Source: an uncultured Lachnospiraceae bacterium
GTDB lineage: Bacteria; Bacillota; Clostridia; Lachnospirales; Lachnospiraceae
Length of the DNA stretch: 38,665 nt
Direction of reading: 5' to 3'
NCBI GenBank assembly: GCA_947626365.1
Contig: CANQRW010000027.1
Coordinates: 1-38,665 of the forward strand
Shown here in pieces: positions 7,665 to 15,905 of the stretch. The notes under the pieces are model-generated. The model was not told the DNA's origin. It worked only from the letters and a program-made list of their open reading frames with translations, and did not search any database. Within the stretch, counting starts at the first letter, position 1, and each line of letters starts with the position of its first letter. The translations under genes and the position numbers were made by a program.

Positions 7665-9077
7665 ATGGCTGAGATACAGAAAAAACCGGTGAAGATCGTG
7701 GATACCGTCCTTCGTGACGCCCATCAGTCCCTGATCGCCACCAGAATGACCACCGAGCAGATGCTGCCCATCATCGACAAGATGGATAAAGTAGGCTTCC
7801 ACGCTGTGGAGTGCTGGGGCGGCGCTACCTTCGATGCGTGCCTTCGTTTCCTGAAGGAAGATCCCTGGGAGAGGCTGCGCAAGCTGAAAGCAGGTTTTAA
7901 GAACACCAAGCTGCAGATGCTGTTCCGCGGACAGAATATCCTGGGATACAATCACTACGCGGATGATGTAGTAGAATACTTCGTACAGAAATCCGTTGCC
8001 AACGGTATTGATATCATCCGTATTTTCGACTGCTTAAACGATCTGCGCAACCTGCAGACCGCTGTGAAGGCAGCCAACAAAGAGAAGGCACATGTGCAGA
8101 TTGCCCTTTCCTATACGCTGGGCGATGCGTACACCCTGGACTACTGGAAGGATATCGCCAAGAGGATTGAGGAGATGGGAACCAACTCCCTGTGCATCAA
8201 GGATATGGCAGGTCTTTTGACTCCCTATGCGGCTGCTGAACTGGTGACTGCCCTGAAAGAGTCCACCAGCCTTCCCATCGAACTTCATACCCACTATACG
8301 TCCGGCGTAGCTTCCATGACATATCTGAAGGCAGTGGAAGCAGGCTGCGATATCATTGACACCGCAATGTCTCCTCTGGCGCTGGGCACCAGCCAGCCGG
8401 CCACTGAGGTTATGGTAGAGACCTTCAGGGGCACTCCCTATGATACCGGACTGGATCAGGAGCTGCTGGCGGAGATTGCCGACTACTTCACTCCGATTCG
8501 TGAGCAGGCCCTCAAGAGCGGGCTGCTGAATCCGAAGGTTCTGGGCGTTAACATTCAGACCCTCCGCTATCAGGTTCCCGGCGGCATGCTGTCCAACCTG
8601 GTCAGCCAGCTGAAGGAAGCGGGCAAAGAAGACAAGTACCGTGAGGTTCTGGAGGAGATCCCCAGAGTTCGTAAGGACTTCGGCGAGCCGCCTCTGGTAA
8701 CTCCGTCCTCTCAGATCGTAGGGACCCAGGCCGTGCTGAACGTGATCTCCGGCGAGCGTTATAAGATGGTTCCCAAGGAGTCCAAGAAGATCATGATGGG
8801 CGAATTCGGCCAGACCGTTAAGCCCTTCAATCCCGAGGTTCAGAAGAAGATCATCGGCGATGAGACGCCCATTACCTGCCGTCCGGCCGATCTGATTCCG
8901 CCTCAGCTGCCTCAGTTTGAGAAGGAATGCGCTCAGTGGAAGCAGCAGGATGAGGATGTCCTGTCCTACGCCCTGTTCCCGGCGGTAGCCAAGGAATTCT
9001 TCCAGTACCGCGAGGCGCAGCAGACGAAGGTAGATCCGTCTGTGGCCGACAAGGCCAGCAAGGCATATCCGGTATAA
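7665..9077 (+). CDS. oadA: Oxaloacetate decarboxylase alpha / 5S-type carboxyltransferase
   Basis: TIM-barrel carboxyltransferase of the OadA, pyruvate carboxylase PycB and transcarboxylase 5S type, moving CO2 between oxaloacetate and biotin. The 470-residue product begins with IVDTVLRDAHQSLIATRM, contains FRGQNILGYNHY, the metal-site region IKDMAG and LHTHYTSG, and ends in the conserved carboxylase region. It lacks the C-terminal biotin domain of full-length OadA, matching the separate carrier gene. I start at 7665 (AGGAGG, 7 bases) rather than at 7647, whose codons include the ribosome site itself. Last gene of the operon. Confidence 0.92.
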   Translation: MAEIQKKPVKIVDTVLRDAHQSLIATRMTTEQMLPIIDKMDKVGFHAVECWGGATFDACLRFLKEDPWERLRKLKAGFKNTKLQMLFRGQNILGYNHYADDVVEYFVQKSVANGIDIIRIFDCLNDLRNLQTAVKAANKEKAHVQIALSYTLGDAYTLDYWKDIAKRIEEMGTNSLCIKDMAGLLTPYAAAELVTALKESTSLPIELHTHYTSGVASMTYLKAVEAGCDIIDTAMSPLALGTSQPATEVMVETFRGTPYDTGLDQELLAEIADYFTPIREQALKSGLLNPKVLGVNIQTLRYQVPGGMLSNLVSQLKEAGKEDKYREVLEEIPRVRKDFGEPPLVTPSSQIVGTQAVLNVISGERYKMVPKESKKIMMGEFGQTVKPFNPEVQKKIIGDETPITCRPADLIPPQLPQFEKECAQWKQQDEDVLSYALFPAVAKEFFQYREAQQTKVDPSVADKASKAYPV

Positions 9078-9127
9078 GCGGGAGAATTGCCACAGTAGGC
9101 TTCTCTTGCATACGGATGTAATATAAG

Positions 9128-9156
9128 GCCGCTTTCCGGTTCAGCCGGAAGGCGGC
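9128..9156 (+). terminator. Putative terminator hairpin of the decarboxylase operon
   Basis: A 12-bp GC-rich stem with one G-T pair (9128-9139 with 9145-9156) and a 5-base loop, 50 bases after the last stop. There is no T-run, so termination efficiency is uncertain. The second hairpin (9167-9207) may assist. Confidence 0.45.
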
Positions 9157-9318
9157 GTGTAAGAGGAAGAGATGCGGCAAGACATCAAAGTTTCGTCCGC
9201 ATCTCTTCTCACGGTTATGAAATCAGCCGCTTTCGCCGCCTTATCGTTGTCCCTGATGGCTGAAAAGTTTAAGTTTTACTTACGAATCGAGCAAAATGTT
9301 GAAGTTTTTGGGAATTTG

Positions 9319-9348
9319 TTGACATAAGGCGGAAGTTATCCTTATAAT
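9319..9348 (+). promoter_or_regulatory. Sigma-A promoter of the SH3b/glucosaminidase gene
   Basis: TTGACA, 18-base spacer, TATAAT: both hexamers consensus. The predicted leader is about 50 bases. Confidence 0.75.
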
Positions 9349-9403
9349 GGACATAATGTGATATATTTGGGATTAAGAGAATAGGGATACGTAGGAGAAT
9401 GTG

Positions 9404-11926
9404 ATGAGAAAGAGAACTTTCAGAAAGGGCGCGGCTGTGGTGCTGGCCCTGATGATCTCCATAGATTCCATAGCAGGACATGGAATTGTTCCGGTTCTGA
9501 CAAGCTATGCGGACGAAAGGCCGGCGCTGGTCAGCGCTTCCACACTGAATGTGCGGAGCGGTCCCGGAACCAATCACTCCATTGTCACAAAGCTTTATAA
9601 CGGCACTTCGGTTACAGTGATAAATGAGACAAATGGGAGTGACGGGAAGGTCTGGTATCAGATTCGATTCAGCGGAGGCGCAGGGACCGAGACGACCGGT
9701 TATGCCCGCTCCGACTATATTCGCTTCCCGGCCACTTATACGACGGATGCGGATTTTGAGAATTATCTGAGTTCTCAGGGATTTCCGGAAAGTTACAAGG
9801 GAGGACTCCGGCAGCTTCATGCCATGTATCCCAATTGGGTGTTTACCGCCCAGCATACCAATCTTGATTGGAATACAGTAATTGAAAATGAGGCCCTGGT
9901 GGGGAGAAATCTGATCTACAACGGCAGCATTTCCTCCTGGAAGTCCACTGCGGACGGGGCTTACAACTGGGAGACCAGTACCTGGCCGGCTTTCGACAGC
10001 GGCAATTATGTGGCGGCATCGGATGCGCTGATCCGCTACTATATGGATCCGAGAAATTTTCTGGACGATATGTATGTGTTCCAGTTTCTGTTACATAGTT
10101 ATGATGCCTCCGTCCATACGGCGGAGGGACTCCGCAGCATGGTGAAGGGGACCTTCCTGGAAGGTTCCGCCAGCGTAAGCGGGGATATGAGCGCGTCTCC
10201 TTCCGGCGGCGGAACCGGCAGCGCAAATAGCGGCGGACCGGGAGTTTCGGGAAGCAGCGGAGCGAGCACCCAGGCGCCGGGGTATACAGGAAGCAGCAGT
10301 GCAGGCACTCAGGCGCCTTCCGGGGGAAGCAGCGGAGCGAGCACCCAGGCGCCGGGGTATACAGGAAGCAGCAGTACAGGCACTCAGGCGCCTTCCGGAG
10401 GAAGCAGCGGAGCGAGTACCCAGGCGCCGGGGTATACAGGAAGCAGCAGCGCAGGCACTCAGGCGCCTTCCGGGGGAAGCGGAGTGAGTACCCAGGCGCC
10501 GGGATATACAGGAGGCAGCAGCGCAGGCACTCAGGCGCCTTCCGGAGGAAGCGGAAATGGAGTGAGCACCCAGGCGCCGGGGTATACAGGAGGCAGCAGC
10601 GCAGGCACTCAGGCGCCTTCCGGAGGAAGCGGAAGCGGAGTGAGCCGTCAGGCTCCCGGTTCGGTTGCCTCGGCAGGCGGAACGGGAATGGGCGGAAGGC
10701 TTCTGGGAACGGTCCGAGGCGTGTTTGACAGCAGCAGGATTCTCAGAACTATGACCGCTCCCGGTATGACTTCAGGGCCAACCGGCAATACTAATTCTGC
10801 AGTGGATTATTCGGCAGGTCCGGGAGCGCTGGGTGTAAGCCCGGGCGGAACGTCATCCTCTCCCGGTTCCGGCAGCGGTTCGGCGGCCCCTCAGGCAGAT
10901 TATGTGGATATTATCATGAATGCAGGCATGCAGTCCGGAGTGAATCCTTACGTGCTGGCGTCCATTATCCTGCAGGAGCAGGGCGTCAACGGGACGGGAA
11001 GAAGCATATCCGGCACGGTGTCGGGCTATGCAGGCTACTATAACTTCTTTAACATAGACGCTTATCAGTCCGGCGGTATGGACGCGGTGACCAGGGGACT
11101 CTGGTATGCCTCCCAGTCCGGAAGCTATAACCGTCCGTGGAACAGCGTGGACAAGTCCATCATAGGCGGCGCCATTCACTACGGAACCAACTATGTTAAG
11201 GTTGGACAGGATACATTCTATCTGAAGAAATTTAACGTGCAGGGATCAAATCTGTACAAGCACCAGTACATGACCAATGTTCAGGCGGCGGCTTCCGAGG
11301 GGGCCAAGCTGGCCGAGGCCTATGGCGAGACGCTGAAGAAGACAGCCCTGGAATTTAAGATTCCTGTATATTTGAATATGCCGTCCACGGCCTGTGCAAG
11401 ACCTACGGTTGACGGCAGCCCCAACAATAAGCTTTCCGGCCTTGCCGTAGACGGATTTGCCCTTACGCCTACCTTCAACAGGGATACGGCAAATTATGAC
11501 CTGATCGTGAATTCTTCTGTGGCGCAGGTGACAGTGAACGCTTCGGCGTACTCATCTTCCGCAAGCATAAGCGGTACGGGAACGGTTGATCTGCAGAGCG
11601 GAATCAATGAGATTGTCATTTCTGTCAAGGCTGAGAACGGCGATGTGAGACAGTATGTGATCCGTGTTGTGAGACAGCAGAACGGACCGACCCATAACAG
11701 TGCCCTGAGTTCCGGCACAGGCAGTTCGCCTTCGTCAGGCTCCGGCACAGGTCCGGGCGGAAACACAGGAAGCAGCGGAGGGCCCGGAGTGTCCTCCGGT
11801 TCCGGAAACGCAGGCCCCGGAGCGGCAGGTTCCGCAGGCGGACCGGCAGTCAGCGGGGCCGCGCCGGGCGGCAGTTCATCGGCAGGCATGGGTCCGGGCG
11901 GAAGCAACGTGACCATTGTCCAATAG
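9404..11926 (+). CDS. Secreted SH3b and glucosaminidase-domain wall protein
   Basis: Probable peptidoglycan hydrolase or wall-remodelling protein. Domains by residue: basic N-terminus and hydrophobic signal sequence (1-35); bacterial SH3 domain (about 37-105, STLNVRSGPGTNHSIV); a region typical of clostridial wall proteins (about 120-280, FENYLSSQGFPESYKGG); a Ser/Gly/TQAP repeat linker (about 283-415); a glucosaminidase-like domain (about 498-645) with LQEQG holding the likely catalytic Glu; a cadherin-like beta-sandwich (about 675-760, LSGLAVDG to YVIRVVRQ); and a Gly/Ser/Pro tail. AGGAG is 6 bases before the ATG at 9404; a GTG three bases earlier is less well spaced. It is probably co-transcribed with the cohesin gene downstream. 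No sortase motif is seen. Confidence 0.85.
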   Translation: MRKRTFRKGAAVVLALMISIDSIAGHGIVPVLTSYADERPALVSASTLNVRSGPGTNHSIVTKLYNGTSVTVINETNGSDGKVWYQIRFSGGAGTETTGYARSDYIRFPATYTTDADFENYLSSQGFPESYKGGLRQLHAMYPNWVFTAQHTNLDWNTVIENEALVGRNLIYNGSISSWKSTADGAYNWETSTWPAFDSGNYVAASDALIRYYMDPRNFLDDMYVFQFLLHSYDASVHTAEGLRSMVKGTFLEGSASVSGDMSASPSGGGTGSANSGGPGVSGSSGASTQAPGYTGSSSAGTQAPSGGSSGASTQAPGYTGSSSTGTQAPSGGSSGASTQAPGYTGSSSAGTQAPSGGSGVSTQAPGYTGGSSAGTQAPSGGSGNGVSTQAPGYTGGSSAGTQAPSGGSGSGVSRQAPGSVASAGGTGMGGRLLGTVRGVFDSSRILRTMTAPGMTSGPTGNTNSAVDYSAGPGALGVSPGGTSSSPGSGSGSAAPQADYVDIIMNAGMQSGVNPYVLASIILQEQGVNGTGRSISGTVSGYAGYYNFFNIDAYQSGGMDAVTRGLWYASQSGSYNRPWNSVDKSIIGGAIHYGTNYVKVGQDTFYLKKFNVQGSNLYKHQYMTNVQAAASEGAKLAEAYGETLKKTALEFKIPVYLNMPSTACARPTVDGSPNNKLSGLAVDGFALTPTFNRDTANYDLIVNSSVAQVTVNASAYSSSASISGTGTVDLQSGINEIVISVKAENGDVRQYVIRVVRQQNGPTHNSALSSGTGSSPSSGSGTGPGGNTGSSGGPGVSSGSGNAGPGAAGSAGGPAVSGAAPGGSSSAGMGPGGSNVTIVQ
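10252..10650 (+). repeat. Tandem 75-bp repeats encoding a Ser/Gly/TQAP linker
   Basis: Five full copies and one partial copy of a roughly 25-codon unit, each containing two TQAP motifs (pattern STQAPGYTG then AGTQAPSGG). Copies are nearly identical at DNA level, with length differences of 3-6 bases in the later units. This suggests recent expansion and copy-number variability. The Ser/Thr-rich content could be glycosylated. Confidence 0.9.
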
Positions 11927-11954
11927 ATTTGAGAAAGGGGAAACACAAGGTAGG

Positions 11955-13619
11955 ATGAAAAAGAGAGTAAAAAGATTTCTGACTGGTATTTTGCTTGCAG
12001 CGATCATGACGCTGGGACTGGTTTCTCAGGCGTGGGCCGCAAGAATTGCGTTTTCCGATCCGTCTGCGACTACAGGTCAGACGTTTACGGTGAATATGAA
12101 GATTACTGCCGGGGAAGGTGAGAATATCAGCAGCGCGGATGTAATGCTGGCATACGATTCTTCCATGCTGGAGTTTGTCAGCGGCGACGGAGTCACGGGA
12201 GGCGCAGGCGCTCTTCGTGTAACCGGAAGCAGCGAGACCCAGGGCAATACGGAGCTTGCGTTTACCATGACGTTCCGTGCGCTCCGGGCCGGCAGCAGCA
12301 CCATCACGATCTCCTCCCAGGAGGTATATAACAGTGACAGCCAGCTGGTGGATGTAGGGCAGCAGGGAACCTCAGCGGTGACGATTGCGGCGGCTGCCAG
12401 CGATTCCACCAACGCCAACCTGGCAGGTCTGCAGATTTCTCCGGGAACTCTGGATCCCGCTTTCTCGCCGGACGTTACGGAGTATACGGTGACGGTAGGC
12501 GGAGATACGGACAGCCTTGTGGTTGACGCCCCGGCGGTTGACGCAGGCGCCAGCGTGTCGGTTTCCGGCAATGAGAGTCTGCAGATTGGTGAGAATCAGG
12601 TAATATGTACGGTAACTGCCCAGGACGGCCAGACGGTAAAGACCTATACCATCAACGTGACCAAGGTGGAAGGCAGCGCGGACGGTTCCATGGAGGCATC
12701 AGCGGCTCCGGCGGAAGGCGTTGTGCTGAAGACGCCGGAGAGAAATGTGATCGTCCAGCAGGTGACGGATGACATCCCGATTCCGGAAGGATTTGTTCCC
12801 TGTTCTGTCAGCATTGACGGATATGATGTTCAGGGATGGGTATGGGGCGCAGATTCCCAGGATCCGCAGTACTGCGTATTCTACGCGACCAACGAGAACG
12901 GAGAAAATGAATTCTACCGCTATGATCTGACCGAGAAGACGTTGCAGAGATATTTCCGCGACCCGGCAGACAATACCAATTCCGATTACGCGGCCCTGGC
13001 AGAGGAGTACAATTCGCTTCTCAGCGATTACAATGTCAGATTCTATATTATCATCGGACTGATTGCCCTGGCGGTGGTCCTGCTGATCGTTATCATCGCG
13101 CTGATGGCGACCAGAGGCAGCAAAGATGATTTCTACGAGGGACGAAGGGATGACGGCGATTATCCTCAGAAGCGCAAGGCACAGAGGCAGAGCAGCGATG
13201 CGGAGCGCAGAAAAGCGGCCCGGGAAGAGCATTACAAGAAGGTTCTGGAGGAGGAAGAGGCCGCCAGGAGAAACAGCGGTTCCTTCCAGGCGGAGGAACA
13301 GATCCGTGCCCGCCAGGCCCAGAGACGCCAGACAAGGCCGGCCCAGCCGGGACAGCAGGCGCGTCAGCCGGTTCAGGGAGGACAGCAGGCCAGACCGACA
13401 GGAGCCAAGACCAGGCCTGTTCAGCAGGGACAGAGGCCGATGCCTCAGAATTATGTGGTAAGAGGCCCCCTTCCCAATGATGATGAGCAGGAAATCCTCA
13501 GGGAGGAGCAGAGAATGCGGGAGAGACCGCAGAATGTGCCTCAGGAGAGACCTAAGGCGGCTCCCGGCGGCGGGAATGGCAATGATGATGATTTTGAATC
13601 CATTGATTTAGGAATCTAA
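11955..13619 (+). CDS. Membrane-anchored cohesin-domain protein
   Basis: A 554-residue protein. A signal peptide (1-28, cleavage after AWA) is followed by a cohesin-like domain (about 28-155: ARIAFSDPSATTGQTFTVNM, DVMLAYDSSMLEF, FRALRAGSSTITI), a cadherin-like beta-sandwich (about 158-245, LAGLQISPGTLDPAFSPD to VKTYTINVTK) and a region ending QRYFRDP. One transmembrane helix (about 363-388) is followed by a 165-residue, Arg/Gln-rich cytoplasmic tail (QQARQPVQGGQQARPTG). I start at 11955 because the signal peptide begins there; a longer reading overlaps the previous gene. Cohesins bind dockerins, but none is encoded in this window, so the partner is unknown. It shares the cadherin-like module with its upstream neighbour. 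Confidence 0.82.
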   Translation: MKKRVKRFLTGILLAAIMTLGLVSQAWAARIAFSDPSATTGQTFTVNMKITAGEGENISSADVMLAYDSSMLEFVSGDGVTGGAGALRVTGSSETQGNTELAFTMTFRALRAGSSTITISSQEVYNSDSQLVDVGQQGTSAVTIAAAASDSTNANLAGLQISPGTLDPAFSPDVTEYTVTVGGDTDSLVVDAPAVDAGASVSVSGNESLQIGENQVICTVTAQDGQTVKTYTINVTKVEGSADGSMEASAAPAEGVVLKTPERNVIVQQVTDDIPIPEGFVPCSVSIDGYDVQGWVWGADSQDPQYCVFYATNENGENEFYRYDLTEKTLQRYFRDPADNTNSDYAALAEEYNSLLSDYNVRFYIIIGLIALAVVLLIVIIALMATRGSKDDFYEGRRDDGDYPQKRKAQRQSSDAERRKAAREEHYKKVLEEEEAARRNSGSFQAEEQIRARQAQRRQTRPAQPGQQARQPVQGGQQARPTGAKTRPVQQGQRPMPQNYVVRGPLPNDDEQEILREEQRMRERPQNVPQERPKAAPGGGNGNDDDFESIDLGI

Positions 13620-13622
13620 GCG

Positions 13623-13652
13623 AAGGGGCTGTCATGGTTGACAGCCCTTTCC
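13623..13652 (+). terminator. Intrinsic terminator after the cohesin gene
   Basis: A perfect 9-bp stem GGGCTGTCA/TGACAGCCC (13626-13634 with 13639-13647), extended by A-T pairs, a 4-base loop and a short T tract. Confidence 0.8.
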
Positions 13653-13665
13653 AGTATCAAAAGTC

Positions 13666-13694
13666 TTGACGAGTCCACAAAAGTGTTATATAAT
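13666..13694 (+). promoter_or_regulatory. Promoter of the gntR-mcsA-mcsB-clpC operon
   Basis: TTGACG, 17-base spacer, TATAAT; the predicted start site is about 25 bases before the gntR ATG. No CtsR-box heptads (GGTCAAA repeats) are seen here. Confidence 0.75.
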
Positions 13695-13703
13695 TGCTAT
13701 AAC
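13685..13703 (+). promoter_or_regulatory. Inverted repeat over the -10 element, likely GntR operator
   Basis: A perfect GTTATA-N7-TATAAC palindrome overlaps the -10 box, and a further TATAAC lies at 13707-13712. Position and symmetry suit autorepression by the adjacent YtrA-type regulator. That binding is inferred. Confidence 0.55.
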
Positions 13704-13728
13704 AGATATAACGAAAGATGGTGGAGCC

Positions 13729-14118
13729 ATGGTTTTGAGAATCGATTTTAACAGCGATGAGGCGCTGTATATGCAGCTGCGGAATCAGATTATTCTGGGT
13801 ATCGCCACCGGACGTATCCGCGAGGGAGATTCCCTTCCATCTGTCCGGCAGCTGGCGGAATATGTCAGTATCAACATGCATACGGTGAACAAGGCCTACG
13901 CGGTGCTTCGCGAGGAAGGTTTTGTAAAGCTGGACAGGCGGAAGGGCGCCGTGGTGGCTCTTGAGACTGATAAGAAGAGGGTCCTGGAGGAGATGAAGCG
14001 GGAGATCGCCGTGGATCTGGCCAAGGGCGTCTGCAAAGGAATAAGAAAGGAAGAAGTACACCAGCTGGTGGATGAGATCTACGACTTGTTTGCCAATTGG
14101 GAAGAATCGGAAAAATAA
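13729..14118 (+). CDS. GntR-family (YtrA-type) transcriptional regulator
   Basis: A 129-residue DNA-binding protein. The N-terminal winged helix-turn-helix (about 10-75) contains the GntR pattern YMQLRNQIILGIATGRIREGD, LPSVRQLAEYVSINMHTVNKAY and LREEGFVKLDRRKG. The short helical tail (about 80-129), without a ligand-binding FCD or UTRA domain, marks the YtrA subfamily. It starts at the ATG after GGTGGA; upstream in-frame codons lie within the promoter. It is 15 bases before mcsA and occupies the place of ctsR in the classic operon, so it probably controls this stress operon through the palindrome over its own -10. YtrA regulators usually sit beside ABC transporters; none is seen here. Confidence 0.88.
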   Translation: MVLRIDFNSDEALYMQLRNQIILGIATGRIREGDSLPSVRQLAEYVSINMHTVNKAYAVLREEGFVKLDRRKGAVVALETDKKRVLEEMKREIAVDLAKGVCKGIRKEEVHQLVDEIYDLFANWEESEK

Positions 14119-14133
14119 GGCTGGAGGATTGCC

Positions 14134-14736
14134 ATGTTGTGTGAGAGATGTAAGATTCGCGAAGCGAATATTCAGTATACGGAGGTGATCAACGGGGTGA
14201 AGACGGACCATCATTTCTGTGCCCAGTGCGCCAGAGAGATGGATTTTGGACAGTATTCCGCCCTGTTTGAGGGAGAGTTTCCCTTCGCCCAGTTTCTGTC
14301 GGCGCTGCTGGGAGGAGAGTCCCCTGCCCGGAAGTCGGAGAAATATCAGCAGATCGTCTGTCCGTCCTGCGGCATGACCTATCAGGAGTTTGTGGATAAC
14401 AGCAGCTTCGGCTGTGCCGACTGTTATAATGTATTTGATGTGCTGATCCGGGACAATATCAAGCAGCTTCAGGGAAGCGATTGCCATAAGGGGAAGAGGC
14501 CTGTCTACCAGAATCCGGCGGCTGCCGGGGAAGGCGGCGGAGAGAGTCCCGGGGATGGAGGCGAATCCGCCGGCGCGGTTTCAGAAGGCGGCAGGCTCCA
14601 GGCGTCCGCGGAGGAGCAGATCCGTGTTTTGGAGAGAAAGCTTAAGGAAGCCCTCAGGCTTGAGGAGTATGAGACGGCCGCACTGTGCAGGGATCAGATC
14701 AGGGCGCTGAAGGAAGGGATGAGGACCGATGCGTAA
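14134..14736 (+). CDS. mcsA: McsA-like zinc-binding activator protein with UVR motif
   Basis: Activator or adaptor of the McsB arginine kinase and ClpC. The 200-residue protein has four CXXC pairs for zinc: C3/C6, C29/C32, C76/C79 and C94/C97. A low-complexity Gly/Glu linker (about 128-155) precedes a C-terminal UVR motif (about 160-195, EEQIRVLERKLKEALRLEEY), the module that contacts ClpC or McsB. GGAGG lies 6 bases before the ATG. Its stop overlaps the start of mcsB by 8 bases, which suggests translational coupling. Confidence 0.92.
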   Translation: MLCERCKIREANIQYTEVINGVKTDHHFCAQCAREMDFGQYSALFEGEFPFAQFLSALLGGESPARKSEKYQQIVCPSCGMTYQEFVDNSSFGCADCYNVFDVLIRDNIKQLQGSDCHKGKRPVYQNPAAAGEGGGESPGDGGESAGAVSEGGRLQASAEEQIRVLERKLKEALRLEEYETAALCRDQIRALKEGMRTDA

Positions 14737-15763
14737 GTGGTATGAGGAGATTGACCAGAGTTACAGAAATGTAGTCAGCAGCAAGGTGCGCCTCGCCCGC
14801 AATCTGGAAGAATATGTGTTTCCCTCCCGACTGTCTGAGAAGGACGGCCGGGAGATGGTGGATCGCCTCTGCAAGGGACTGGAGGAGCTGAATGGCCATG
14901 AAGGCTGCAGCTATGAGACTGTGAATCTGGAGACTGTGGGCGAGCTGGACCGGCGGGACATGAAGGAGCGGCGGCTGATCAGCACGGCGATTTTGAATAA
15001 GAAAGCGCCTATGGCTATGCTGGTGTCGGAGACGGAGGATGTCAGCCTGGTGTTTAACGGCACGGATCACATCCGGATCCAGGTGCTGACGCCGGGACTT
15101 CATCTCAGCGAGGCCTGGAAGAAAGCAAGCCAGCTGGATGATTTCATCAACGCGAGATTTGCCTATGCTTTTGATGAGAAGTACGGCTATCTGACCACCT
15201 ATCCCACCAATGTGGGCACAGGCATGAAAGCGTCGGTGATCGTCCATCTGCCCAGTCTTTCTCTGGGAAAAAAGTTTTCGTCTATGATCACCGATATGGG
15301 GCGCTTCGGCGTGACCATCAAGGGGGTCAACGGGGAAGGCCGGGAGAATTACGGCGCTCTCTATGAGATATCCAATCAGAAGACCATGGGACAGCCGGAG
15401 TGGGAACTGGCGGATCTGGTCAGCAAGGCAGCCATTCAGCTGGACGACCAGGAGAATCAGGTGCGTGCGATGGCGCGGAAGAGCCATAGGCTGGAGTGGG
15501 AGGATGAAGTATACAAATCCTACGGAGTGTTAAAATACGCCAGAAGGCTCAGCATGAAGGATGCGATGACATTTCTGTCTCAGCTGATGGCGGGAAGCGC
15601 CGACGGGCTGATTCATTTCGCGGAACCCTGTTCCGTCTACCGGATGATGCTTGGGATTCAGACGGCCAGTCTTCAGAAGAAATCCCACAAGCCCCTGGAC
15701 CGGGCGGAACTGGATGTGGCCAGGGCGGAGTATCTTAGGGAGATGCTGCCGGAGCTGAGCTGA
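14729..15763 (+). CDS. mcsB: McsB-like protein arginine kinase, divergent active site
   Basis: McsB phosphorylates arginines to mark proteins for ClpC-ClpP. The 344-residue product has the phosphagen-kinase scaffold: VRLARN, STAILNK, DHIRIQ, PTNVGTG and ISNQ. Positions normally conserved differ. The SSR of the nucleotide site is SSK (K19); the usual NEEDHIR is NGTDHIR (G111, T112); the cysteine before PTNVGTG is Y158; LRAS is MKAS (K167); and IRG is IKG (K198). The comparison motifs are from memory of Bacillus McsB. The fold and operon position support McsB identity, but activity is doubtful or altered. The gene overlaps mcsA by 8 bases and is followed 142 bases later by clpC. Confidence 0.85.
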   Translation: MRKWYEEIDQSYRNVVSSKVRLARNLEEYVFPSRLSEKDGREMVDRLCKGLEELNGHEGCSYETVNLETVGELDRRDMKERRLISTAILNKKAPMAMLVSETEDVSLVFNGTDHIRIQVLTPGLHLSEAWKKASQLDDFINARFAYAFDEKYGYLTTYPTNVGTGMKASVIVHLPSLSLGKKFSSMITDMGRFGVTIKGVNGEGRENYGALYEISNQKTMGQPEWELADLVSKAAIQLDDQENQVRAMARKSHRLEWEDEVYKSYGVLKYARRLSMKDAMTFLSQLMAGSADGLIHFAEPCSVYRMMLGIQTASLQKKSHKPLDRAELDVARAEYLREMLPELS

Positions 15764-15905
15764 CAGCCGGCCGAAGGCGGGAGGCAGCCGAACGAAGACA
15801 GCGGAAGCTGGATGGAGAAAGGCCGACGGAAAGTCTGCGGCAGGAGGCTGACAGAGAGATAGATGACCGTTTGCGGTTATGATATATCAGGAGGAAAGAT
15901 AAATA

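Larger units (their letters stand above)
9078..9403 (+). other. Intergenic region after the decarboxylase operon
   Basis: No gene seen in these 326 bases. It holds the operon-end hairpin at 9128-9156, a second perfect 11-bp stem with a long loop at 9167-9177/9197-9207, and the promoter of the following wall protein. No other structure is evident. Confidence 0.6.

Noticed and set aside
8981-8989. GGCGGTAGC, resembling the core of the RfaH ops element
   Set aside because: It lies inside the oadA coding sequence where it encodes conserved residues, far from the polysaccharide genes.
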